Shown here one piece after another: positions 7,748 to 15,052 of a stretch of 64,000 nucleotides of DNA. The translations under genes were made by a program, and so were the position numbers. This DNA is from an uncultured Mobiluncus sp. (GTDB lineage: Bacteria; Actinomycetota; Actinomycetes; Actinomycetales; Actinomycetaceae): assembly GCF_943914685.1 (NCBI RefSeq), contig NZ_CALUCZ010000015.1, positions 1 to 64,000 of the forward strand. The letters run 5' to 3'. Each line of letters starts with the position of its first letter. Position 1 is the stretch's first letter. A model generated the notes under the pieces. That model did not search any database. It was not told the DNA's origin and was given only the letters and a program-made list of their open reading frames with translations.

Positions 7748-7788
7748 TGTTCGCGGGGAAGCGAGGAGCTTCCCCGCGAATCATTTTT
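7748..7788 (+). terminator. Terminator of the arc operon
   Basis: A perfect 13-bp stem (TTCGCGGGGAAGC 7750-7762 with GCTTCCCCGCGAA 7768-7780) has a 5-base loop and is followed by TCATTTTTAC. It lies about 75 bases after arcC and ends the operon. Confidence 0.92.
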
Positions 7789-7960
7789 ACAGCTAGACTT
7801 CACCACGCGGCGAGCAGCTCGGCATAAAAACGGTTGTGGCCGCACTTCTGAGATAAACGCGGGCAACAGGACCGCGAAATCGACTTAAACCGGACAGTTT
7901 CAAAATGTTTCGCGTCGCAGTATCCGGGATCGTCCTTGCGATTCAATCCGGGGGAGCATA

Positions 7961-8968
7961 ATGGTTTTGGTCAGCCGTTTTTTGGCGAACACGGGGAGGA
8001 CGATGCTAACCGACATGGAGAAAAACGCACTCGAGACGTTTAGTCCGCAGGTCCAGATGCCTGCAGATTTCGCGAGTTTCTGGAGTGACACGCTGCAGGA
8101 ATCGCGCCAGATTCCAGCGCTTGCTCAGCTGCAGCGGGTCGATAGCCCGATAGAAACTCTCGAATTTTACGATGTGACTTTCCCTGGATTTGCCGGCGAT
8201 AGTATCAAAGCTTGGCTGGCGGGGGCACCCGGATTTACCAAGCGTGACAACCAACCTCTCATCGTGGAATACCTCGGCTACGGGGTGGGACGCGGGGTCC
8301 CCGGAGAACGCATGTTTTGGCCTTCTGCCGGTTACGTGCATTTGATTATGGACAGCCGTGGTCAAGGTGGGGACTGCGGCACCGGGGGAGCCACTCCCGA
8401 CCCGCACCCCGCCCCTCCGCACGCTTTCGGGTTCTTTACCCTAGGCGTTGAGGAGCGTGAAACCTATTACTTTCGTCGCCTGATTACTGACGCCTACCGG
8501 GCTATTGACACCGCTCTGACCTTAAACTTTATAGACCCGAGACGAATTTTTGTGGCGGGAGCGTCCCAGGGCGGAACCTTGGCAGCCTGCGTCGGAGCGC
8601 GGCATGAGGGCGTGAGGGCGGTGCTGTCGGATTTGGCTTTGGGCAACGTGATGTATGGGGTCGGCCACAATGACCATATGCCCTACCGAGAGGTGCAGCG
8701 TTACCTGCGAGCCTACCCGGACCGATACGACCAGGTCGAAACCACCCTGTCGTATTTTGATGCCGTCAATTTTGCGCGCCAAGCCATGCACCCGGCCTAT
8801 TTTTCAGTGTCGCTCAGCGATGAGTACGTGCCTCCCGCCTGCACCTACTCAATCTTCAACGAGTGGAGCGGGGACAAACGTCTGGAAGTGTATCCTTTTA
8901 ACGAACACGACGACCCGAACCTGCACCACCTGTTAAAGCAACACGCCTGGTTGGAGCAGTTCCACTAA
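7961..8968 (+). CDS. AXE1-type acetyl esterase (acetyl xylan esterase / cephalosporin C deacetylase family)
   Basis: This alpha/beta hydrolase of carbohydrate esterase family 7 removes acetyl groups from sugars or related small molecules. It has 335 residues from the first ATG. Family landmarks are MPADFASFWSDTL near the N-terminus, the substrate-pocket segment YLGYGVGRG, GQGGDCGTGGATPDPH, the nucleophile elbow GASQGG (S202), SDEYVPP with the likely acid, and a C-terminal NEHDDPNLHH with the likely histidine. GGGGGAG lies 5-6 bases before ATG 7961; an in-frame ATG at 8003 would match the usual family N-terminus better, so the start is uncertain. The natural substrate is unknown. Its 3' end overlaps the opposing EcsC-like gene by four bases. 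Confidence 0.85.
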   Translation: MVLVSRFLANTGRTMLTDMEKNALETFSPQVQMPADFASFWSDTLQESRQIPALAQLQRVDSPIETLEFYDVTFPGFAGDSIKAWLAGAPGFTKRDNQPLIVEYLGYGVGRGVPGERMFWPSAGYVHLIMDSRGQGGDCGTGGATPDPHPAPPHAFGFFTLGVEERETYYFRRLITDAYRAIDTALTLNFIDPRRIFVAGASQGGTLAACVGARHEGVRAVLSDLALGNVMYGVGHNDHMPYREVQRYLRAYPDRYDQVETTLSYFDAVNFARQAMHPAYFSVSLSDEYVPPACTYSIFNEWSGDKRLEVYPFNEHDDPNLHHLLKQHAWLEQFH

Positions 8969-9675
8969 CTTTCTGTGGCGTCCCAGTCCGGGGCGTGCGC
9001 TGAAAGCGGAGGCCGCCAATCGGGCGCCGATTGCGGGCTTGCCAGCAGGGCAATCTGGGCATTGACGCCCTTGACCGTGTCTAGGGCGAGTTTGCGCCCC
9101 GAGAAAAACCCGATAGCTCCGCCGATACCCAGGGGGATAAAACGTCCCACAACGTGTCCCGAAAGTTTTTTAGAAATCTTTTTCCCGGCAAACTGCGCTA
9201 AGGCCTTATTGACCGAACTCAGGGTCGCGGACGCGTTATCGGCAACTTGCGCACGCGCCCAGTTCCAGATACCGAATCCAGCCTGGTCATAGACCAATTT
9301 GCTGGCCTCATCGCCAAGTATCGCCGAGAGAACCAAAGTTTTGCGAGCCTCCAAGTTTCGGGTGGGAATGCCCGAAAGTCGCGCCATTGTCAGCACGTAA
9401 AGCGCTGTGTTGGCAGCAAATACGCTCAGCTCCACCCCGGTTAAAGCGGCCCCAAGAGCCAGCCCGGAGCCGGGAACCGCGGCTCCCGCTCCCACTCCTG
9501 CGGAGGCGGTTTGGGATACCCGCACGTAGCGCCGCGTCACCAGATTCATCAGCGCGGGGGTGGAAATGCCCGGGTGTTTATCCAGTAGCCGCGCAATCGC
9601 CCTGTCGATGTGCCGTTCCGGCAGGCTTAAAGCGGCATTGAGCAGGGCATCGGAGTCTTGGGGCAGTTTCTGCAT
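8965..9675 (-). CDS. EcsC-like membrane-associated protein
   Basis: The 236-residue protein resembles the EcsC family, whose biochemical role is not defined. An alpha-helical N-terminal part (LPERHIDRAIARLLDKHPG) leads into a Gly/Ala-rich hydrophobic stretch near residues 55-100 (VGAGAAVPGSGLALGAAL, FAANTALYVLTMARL). Helix segments with AILGDEASKLVYDQAGFG follow, then a second hydrophobic glycine patch (FIPLGIGGAIGFFSGRK) near residue 190. There is no signal peptide. It converges on the esterase gene with a four-base overlap, and RNase HI lies upstream on the same strand. The family name is my recognition from composition and motifs; the function is unknown. Confidence 0.65.
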   Translation of the reverse strand: MQKLPQDSDALLNAALSLPERHIDRAIARLLDKHPGISTPALMNLVTRRYVRVSQTASAGVGAGAAVPGSGLALGAALTGVELSVFAANTALYVLTMARLSGIPTRNLEARKTLVLSAILGDEASKLVYDQAGFGIWNWARAQVADNASATLSSVNKALAQFAGKKISKKLSGHVVGRFIPLGIGGAIGFFSGRKLALDTVKGVNAQIALLASPQSAPDWRPPLSAHAPDWDATES

Positions 9676-9735
9676 ATAACCAATCTATCGTGGCGAGCCC
9701 GATTTCTCGCGAGGGAACGGTTTATCGGGGGACGG

Positions 9736-10329
9736 TTAGAACAAGGTTTCCTGTACGCCCGCGTCTCGAGTATCTGGCGGTGCGGTGGGTGCCGTCGGGC
9801 TGGGGGGAGCCATGTTCGCCGCAGACTGGGGGTGGGTGGCTAAGCCGCACAGCTCAGGGCTTAAACCCGGACCGGTGTGGGGGGAAACTCCCTGTTGATA
9901 GGCGGTGGCGGCCCCACGAGCCAGCTGGTCGACCTTCTCGTTCAGGGTGTGTCCCGCGTGGCCTTTCACCCAATGGAAGTCAACCGCTCGCCCCGCCAGA
10001 CCCTGATCTAAACGTTTCATCAGGTCATCGTTCAACACCGCTTTGCCGTCAGCCTTGCGCCAGCCCCGGCGTTTCCAACCAGGCATCCACTTGGTTACCG
10101 AGTTGATGACATATTGAGAATCACACAAGAAATGAATGGTCAGATTAGGAATGCTAGAGGTTTGTTCCAAGAAATCCACCACTGCCATCAGTTCGCCGCG
10201 GTTGTTCGTGGACTCGGTCCAGCCTCCTGCCGCCCAACAATTTTCGTCAACATACCACGCCCACCCGGCTGGTCCGGGATTGCCCAATGCTGAACCGTCT
10301 GCCGCTACTGTGATTTCCATGCCCTCCAT
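9736..10329 (-). CDS. rnhA: Ribonuclease HI with C-terminal extension
   Basis: RNase HI cuts the RNA strand of RNA-DNA hybrids such as R-loops. The catalytic set is complete: D11 (AADGSALGNPGPAG), E46 (TNNRGELMAVV), D70 (LCDSQYVIN) and D134 (KGHAGHTLNEKVDQLA, with the helper H124). The catalytic domain ends near residue 145. A proline- and threonine-rich tail of about 50 residues of unknown role follows, so the protein (197 residues) is longer than the usual 150-160. An alternative ATG three codons downstream is possible. The upstream region is short and it diverges from the RGG/TPR/HAD gene. Confidence 0.93.
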   Translation of the reverse strand: MEGMEITVAADGSALGNPGPAGWAWYVDENCWAAGGWTESTNNRGELMAVVDFLEQTSSIPNLTIHFLCDSQYVINSVTKWMPGWKRRGWRKADGKAVLNDDLMKRLDQGLAGRAVDFHWVKGHAGHTLNEKVDQLARGAATAYQQGVSPHTGPGLSPELCGLATHPQSAANMAPPSPTAPTAPPDTRDAGVQETLF

Positions 10330-10463
10330 CTTAAGGGCAAACGGTTTGAAAACGACACCGAGACCAGCCCGCGGCCCAAGAGAGTGAGGATTTTATGGAC
10401 TCTGGGTACGTGTAGACTTAATGGTGAAAACAGAATAGTGGATCGATTGCAAAGGAATAGAAA

Positions 10464-12956
10464 GTGACAGCTTCAGACAATCCTCGCCCTTGGGAAAACT
10501 TGGCAGAGGAACCAGACGAAAATTGGCGCGAGCGCAAAGGCGAGTCTCGCGAAAACGCAGAGGCAGGCCGCGAGTCACGCGGCGACAAACGAGATAACGA
10601 ACGCAAAGGTCGCGGGGGTTTCAAAGGCGACCGTAAAGGTGGATTCAAGTCAGGCGGCAAGTACGGCCGTGAGGATCGCGGCGGAAAACGCGGCGGCTAC
10701 TCGGGGCGCCCGCGACGAGACAATGACCGCGACGACCGGGGGGGACGCACCGGTCGCGATGACTGGCGGCGTGATGATCGCGGCGGCAAACGTAACTTTG
10801 AACGCGGTGGGGAGCGACGCGACTCGGGACGTTCGGGATTCCGTTCCGCGGGCTCGCAACGTCCCCGCTACGATGACCGGGGGTATAACCGCAGCCGTAC
10901 CGGGTCGGACAAACGCGGTCACGGCACTATGGGACGCTCCCGGTACCTGGAGATTCCCGCCTCAATCACATGGGATATGTTGGACAAAGAGGCTTGGTCT
11001 CGGCTCAGCCCGCTACCGAAAGAAACCGCAGAAAACGTGGCTCGGCACTTGGTCATGGCCGCGGAACTGTTCGACGCCCAGCCCGAACTCGCTTATGAAT
11101 ATGCCCGGGCAGCCCTGAAAATGGCATGGCGTATCGACGTGGTCCGCGAGGCTGTCGCTTTGACTGCCTATGCCTGCGGTAAGTACAGCGAAGCGCTGCG
11201 CGAAGTGAAAACTGCCCGGCGAATGAGCGGCATCGAAGTACTGAAATCGGTGGAAGCGGACTCGGAACGCGGTCTAGGACGTCCCGAAAAAGCGTTGGAA
11301 ATCATTAAATCTGTGAAACCGGGGGACCTGGACCGAACGGAACATTTTGAACTCGCTCTGGTGGAGGCTTCCGCGCGGGCGGACTTGGGTGAGTACGAGA
11401 CCGGACTGGCTGTTATTGAAGCAGCCTTGGCTCAAGTGGATCCCGAGTCAGAGAGATTTGAATATGGGCGACTGCTCAGCGTAAAGGCGGACCGGTTGCG
11501 TGAACTGGGTCGCGATGAGGAAGCTGACGCCGCGCAGGCGCTCATTCCCCGCGAGCCGGAGGACGTCGAAATCCTGGATATTCAAGAAGCTGAAGAAGCC
11601 GAACAGCAGGCTAACCCGACTACCCTGCAGGGGGCGAACGTGCCGCTGGCTCAGCTGTATCCGCTGTTGCTCACCGATTTGGACGGGGTGACCTGGAACG
11701 GGGCCCAGCCGGTAGACGGGGTGGGGCAAAGTATTTCTGCAGGGCGCGAATTGGGCGGAAAGTTCGTGTTCCTGACCAATAATGCGGCGCGTGTACCGCA
11801 GGACGTGGTGGCGAAATTGGCTGCCGCCGGGGTTGAGGCCAGTCCTGATGACATCGTGACCTCGGCTCAAGATGGGGCTGCGAAGCTCAGCGAACTGCTG
11901 GAGCCGGGCGCGAAAGTGCTGTGCGTGGGCGGCGAGGGTGTACCGCAGGCCGTGCAGGCGGCAGGCTTTGAAGTCGTGTCCACGGCTGACCAGGAGCCTG
12001 CCGGGGTTTTGCAAGGGCTCGGGTTTGATGTGGGCTGGGCTGAGCTGTCCGAAGCCTGCTATGCCATCGCGAATGGTGCCAAGTGGGTGGCCACAAACAT
12101 GGATTATGCCCTGCCGACCGAAAAAGGCCGCGGTATCGGCAACGGTTCCTTGGTGGAAGCGGTGCGTCGAGCCACCAAGAGTGAACCGATTGTGTGCGGT
12201 AAACCGGAAACCTCCATCTACGACTTAGCGATTAACCGCTGCCATGACTACCTGATGAACAATGAGGAAATCGCCGCGGAAGTCAAAGCCAACGAAGAAG
12301 CCGCTGCTGCTGCGCGAGAGCAAGCCAAGCAGGCTCGTGAAGCGAAAGCCGATCCGGATAGCGAACCCGTAGTTCTCAGCGAAGCGGACCTGGCGAAAGA
12401 AAAAGAATTCGACCGGGTGAAAGCGGCGGAACGCAAACACCGGATTTTGAAGCGGCACGCGCTGGCCATCGGCGACCAGTTGGCTACCGATATCGTCGGG
12501 GCGAACAACGCCCAAGTGGCGTCTTGTGTGGTGCTGACCGGACTCACGCAGCCTCGCGACCTAGTGATGGCTCCACCAGCCCAAAGGCCCACTTTTGTGG
12601 GGTTGGATTTGACCGACCTGACAATCCCGATTGAACGCCCGGAACTGCGCAATCGCGGCTGGTGGTACACCGAAAACACGCGGGCTCGTGTCAACGGCCA
12701 CGATATTGAAGTTCGTGGGCTGGGGGTGTTGAACGAGGACGGCACGGTCGTGTCGCTAGGGGAGTTTCGCGCTATTCTGGCAGCTGTCTGGTATGCCAGG
12801 GAACAGGGCAATCGGGTGGATTGCCCCGAGTTTAGCGTGGTTCGTGAAGTCGAACGCGACTATGGCGAGGGTGACGACCTAGACCTCGACGAAGCGGATT
12901 CACGCCGCGATGATGCCGAACTGGCTGCTGAACAGGAGACGGCAGATGACGAATAA
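10464..12956 (+). CDS. RGG-rich / TPR-like / HAD-phosphatase fusion protein
   Basis: The 830-residue protein has three parts. Residues 1-160 are disordered and rich in Arg, Gly and Asp with repeated RGG, RDDRGG and KGGF units, as in RNA-binding tails. Residues 160-390 are a helical TPR-like repeat region. Residues 400-830 form a NagD/PGP-type HAD phosphatase with TDLDGV (D405, D407), FLTNNAA near 436, CGKPETS (K580) and GDQLATDIVGANNA (D671). About 90 residues separate K580 from D671, including a charged, probably coiled-coil segment (EEAAAAAREQAKQAREAKAD) not found in usual NagD enzymes. In Mycobacterium the TPR and HAD parts are, as I recall, separate neighbours (Rv1691, Rv1692) ahead of tlyA; here they are fused. 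The substrate is unknown. Confidence 0.85.
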   Translation: MTASDNPRPWENLAEEPDENWRERKGESRENAEAGRESRGDKRDNERKGRGGFKGDRKGGFKSGGKYGREDRGGKRGGYSGRPRRDNDRDDRGGRTGRDDWRRDDRGGKRNFERGGERRDSGRSGFRSAGSQRPRYDDRGYNRSRTGSDKRGHGTMGRSRYLEIPASITWDMLDKEAWSRLSPLPKETAENVARHLVMAAELFDAQPELAYEYARAALKMAWRIDVVREAVALTAYACGKYSEALREVKTARRMSGIEVLKSVEADSERGLGRPEKALEIIKSVKPGDLDRTEHFELALVEASARADLGEYETGLAVIEAALAQVDPESERFEYGRLLSVKADRLRELGRDEEADAAQALIPREPEDVEILDIQEAEEAEQQANPTTLQGANVPLAQLYPLLLTDLDGVTWNGAQPVDGVGQSISAGRELGGKFVFLTNNAARVPQDVVAKLAAAGVEASPDDIVTSAQDGAAKLSELLEPGAKVLCVGGEGVPQAVQAAGFEVVSTADQEPAGVLQGLGFDVGWAELSEACYAIANGAKWVATNMDYALPTEKGRGIGNGSLVEAVRRATKSEPIVCGKPETSIYDLAINRCHDYLMNNEEIAAEVKANEEAAAAAREQAKQAREAKADPDSEPVVLSEADLAKEKEFDRVKAAERKHRILKRHALAIGDQLATDIVGANNAQVASCVVLTGLTQPRDLVMAPPAQRPTFVGLDLTDLTIPIERPELRNRGWWYTENTRARVNGHDIEVRGLGVLNEDGTVVSLGEFRAILAAVWYAREQGNRVDCPEFSVVREVERDYGEGDDLDLDEADSRRDDAELAAEQETADDE

Positions 12957-13131
12957 TCAGGTTCCCACGCCTGCCGCGTTGAACGCTCAAGACCTGCATG
13001 ATTACCGGGAAGAAATCGAGGCCGCCCACGAGGCGCCCTTGGAATCGCAGTTGGAACTGCTGCAAAAGGTAGCCGCCGACCTGCAGACAGTCTTAAACGG
13101 GGACGAGGCGCAGTCAGCAAATCATGGTTAA
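12946..13131 (+). CDS. Small conserved hypothetical protein (Rv1693 position)
   Basis: This 61-residue acidic, helical protein begins MTNNQVPTPAALNAQDL and contains LESQLELLQKVAADLQTVL. It starts inside the end of the preceding gene (11-base overlap, binding site AACAGGAGAC) and overlaps tlyA by eight bases, so the three are translationally linked. A small ORF occupies the same position in mycobacteria, to my recollection. No function is known. Confidence 0.7.
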   Translation: MTNNQVPTPAALNAQDLHDYREEIEAAHEAPLESQLELLQKVAADLQTVLNGDEAQSANHG

Positions 13132-13972
13132 ACGCGCGAGGTTGGACACGGAGCTGGTGCGTCGCCACCTGGCCCCCAGCCGTACCCAAGCGGCGGAAAT
13201 GATTACTGCCGGTCAGGTGCTGGTAGACGGTCAGGAGGCTTTGAAACCCGCCAGACAGGTGGAGCTGAGTGCGGCTATCGTGTTGCGTGATCCCGAAACT
13301 GTCCACTATGCGTCTCGGGGTGCTCACAAGTTGCTGGGGGCTCTGGACTACCTGGAACTTTATGGACCAGCAACCCCGGTGATAGCGGGAGCGGTGTGTC
13401 TCGACGCGGGTGCCTCCACGGGAGGATTCACCGACGTGTTACTGCGCCGCGGCGCCGCCAAAGTGTTCGCGGTCGATGTGGGGTATGGCCAGCTGGCGTG
13501 GAGCTTGCGCAGCGACAGCCGGGTCGTGAATCTCGAACGAACCAACGTGCGCACGCTGGATCCGGCCCTCATCGACCCGCCCGCAGACCTGGTTGTCGGG
13601 GATTTGTCCTTTATCTCACTCGGCTTGGTTTTGCCGGCGCTGCAACGTGCCGCCAACCCGCAGGCGCAGTACCTGCTGATGGTGAAACCTCAGTTTGAAA
13701 TCGGGCGTGACAACTTGGGACGCGGGGGCGTGGTCAGGGATCCAGACGATCGCGGCCAGACCGTTAAGAACGTTGCACGCCAGGCTCACGAGGTCGGATT
13801 GGCGGTGCTGAACGTGGCTCCCGCCGGGCTGGCCGGTCCCAGCGGAAATGTTGAATATTTCCTTTACCTCACCGCGCAGTCCGCGGCTCGGCAACAAAAC
13901 CTGCCAGACTTGGAGGGGGAATCGTTGGACACCGCCGTTGGGGAAGCAATCGCCAAGGGGCCTCAGCCATAG
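13124..13972 (+). CDS. tlyA: TlyA-type rRNA 2'-O-methyltransferase
   Basis: TlyA methylates ribose 2'-OH groups of 16S and/or 23S rRNA; in mycobacteria this makes ribosomes sensitive to capreomycin. The 282-residue protein has an N-terminal S4 RNA-binding domain (RLDTELVRRHLAPSRTQAAE to VLVDG, residues 5-50). An FtsJ-like domain follows, with SRGAHKL near 66, the SAM motif LDAGASTGGFTDVLL near 92, DLSFISL near 160, MVKPQFEIG near 185 and GNVEYFLYL near 245. These supply the K-D-K-E tetrad of such enzymes. It overlaps the preceding small gene. Other family members were once called haemolysins, but the rRNA methylase role is well supported. Confidence 0.93.
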   Translation: MVKRARLDTELVRRHLAPSRTQAAEMITAGQVLVDGQEALKPARQVELSAAIVLRDPETVHYASRGAHKLLGALDYLELYGPATPVIAGAVCLDAGASTGGFTDVLLRRGAAKVFAVDVGYGQLAWSLRSDSRVVNLERTNVRTLDPALIDPPADLVVGDLSFISLGLVLPALQRAANPQAQYLLMVKPQFEIGRDNLGRGGVVRDPDDRGQTVKNVARQAHEVGLAVLNVAPAGLAGPSGNVEYFLYLTAQSAARQQNLPDLEGESLDTAVGEAIAKGPQP

Positions 13973-14031
13973 ACGTCTGGGTGCTAATGACCTGGTGGTG
14001 TGAGAAAATTAAGTAAACAGAAGGGAAAGTT

Positions 14032-14226
14032 ATGGAACAGGAAGTTCGGGGCAAGCCGGGGGGCGAGCCGCCGGAGCAGCCGCAAAACTGGGGCGACGCG
14101 TGTCAAGACATGGGGGGATACGCGGATTGTTGCGGGGCCAGCGAGGCCACACCCACTTGTGAATATCAACCTCCCAGCCCGCAGCTAGTCCAGAAATATG
14201 CACGAAAGGCCCAGTCCGGTGAGTAA
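14032..14226 (+). CDS. Small cysteine-containing hypothetical protein
   Basis: A 64-residue ORF starts at ATG 14032 behind a good binding site (GAAGGGAAAG) and ends inside the first codons of nadK. The N-terminal half is rich in Gly, Pro, Glu and Gln. Cysteines are at 24, 33, 34 and 43, with a CC pair that might bind metal or form disulfides. No signal peptide or membrane span is present. I recognise no homologue. Its position between tlyA and nadK with a stop/start overlap supports translation, but codon evidence is weak and it may be a leader for nadK. Confidence 0.45.
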   Translation: MEQEVRGKPGGEPPEQPQNWGDACQDMGGYADCCGASEATPTCEYQPPSPQLVQKYARKAQSGE

Positions 14227-15052
14227 AAAACGAACGATTATGGTGTTTCACCACCATTACCGCGAGCCCGCAATCGTGGCGGCAGCCAGTGTCCGCGGAT
14301 ACCTGGAAAATGCCGGAATTACCGTAGTGGACCGCACGAGTTCGGAACCGATTGACCTCATCATCGTGCTGGGTGGGGACGGAACCATTTTGGAGGCCGC
14401 GAATATCGCCCATCGTCAAGGCGTCCCGGTCATCGGAGTGAATTTGGGGCACGTCGGGTTCCTCGCCGAAGCGGAGGAAGAAGAACTTGACGAGCTGTGC
14501 GAGCGGGTGGTGCGTGGCGACTACCAGGTAGAACGCCGAATGTGTATTGACGTAGAAGTACGCCACCCTGATGGTTCGGTGCAATCAGAGTGGGCGGCGA
14601 ACGACATCGCGGTGTTGAGCACCGATAAAGGCCACCCCGCCCTGCTGGCTTTTGGTGTCGACGGGGAAGCGGTTTCCGAGTACGGTGCGGACGGTTTGAT
14701 TGTGTCGACTCCCACTGGGTCTACCGCTTATAACTTTTCGGTCGGCGGCCCGGTGGTGTGGCCCGACGTGCAAGCCTTGGTACTGTCGCCGCTGGCCGCC
14801 CACGGCTTGTTTACCCGTTCCTTGGTGCTGGGGCCGTCGTCGGTGCTAGAGATTCAAGTTCTGCCTCAACAGGTGCAGGACTGCGAAGTCTGGGCTGATG
14901 GAAGACGTATTTTGCCCGCGCCGCTGGGTTCTTCCATTCGGGTCACCAAGTCCGCCACCGATATGCAACTGGCACGGTTGGTATCCCTGCCGTTCTCGGC
15001 CCGGTTGGTAAAAAAGTTTGGCTTGCCCGTAGAAGGGTGGCGAGGTCGCTAA
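14219..15052 (+). CDS. nadK: NAD kinase
   Basis: NadK phosphorylates NAD to NADP using ATP or polyphosphate. Visible motifs are LGGDGTILEAANIA (the GGDGT nucleotide loop), GVNLGHVGFLAEAEEEEL, a central NDIAVLSTDKGHPA and STPTGSTAYNFSVGGPVVWP. GTG 14219 is preferred because GAAAGG lies about ten bases upstream and the protein then begins MSKKRTIMVFHHHYREP; an ATG at 14198 would add seven residues. It overlaps the small upstream ORF by eight bases, and recN starts on its stop codon (TAATG). The length (277) suits the family. Confidence 0.95.
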   Translation: MSKKRTIMVFHHHYREPAIVAAASVRGYLENAGITVVDRTSSEPIDLIIVLGGDGTILEAANIAHRQGVPVIGVNLGHVGFLAEAEEEELDELCERVVRGDYQVERRMCIDVEVRHPDGSVQSEWAANDIAVLSTDKGHPALLAFGVDGEAVSEYGADGLIVSTPTGSTAYNFSVGGPVVWPDVQALVLSPLAAHGLFTRSLVLGPSSVLEIQVLPQQVQDCEVWADGRRILPAPLGSSIRVTKSATDMQLARLVSLPFSARLVKKFGLPVEGWRGR

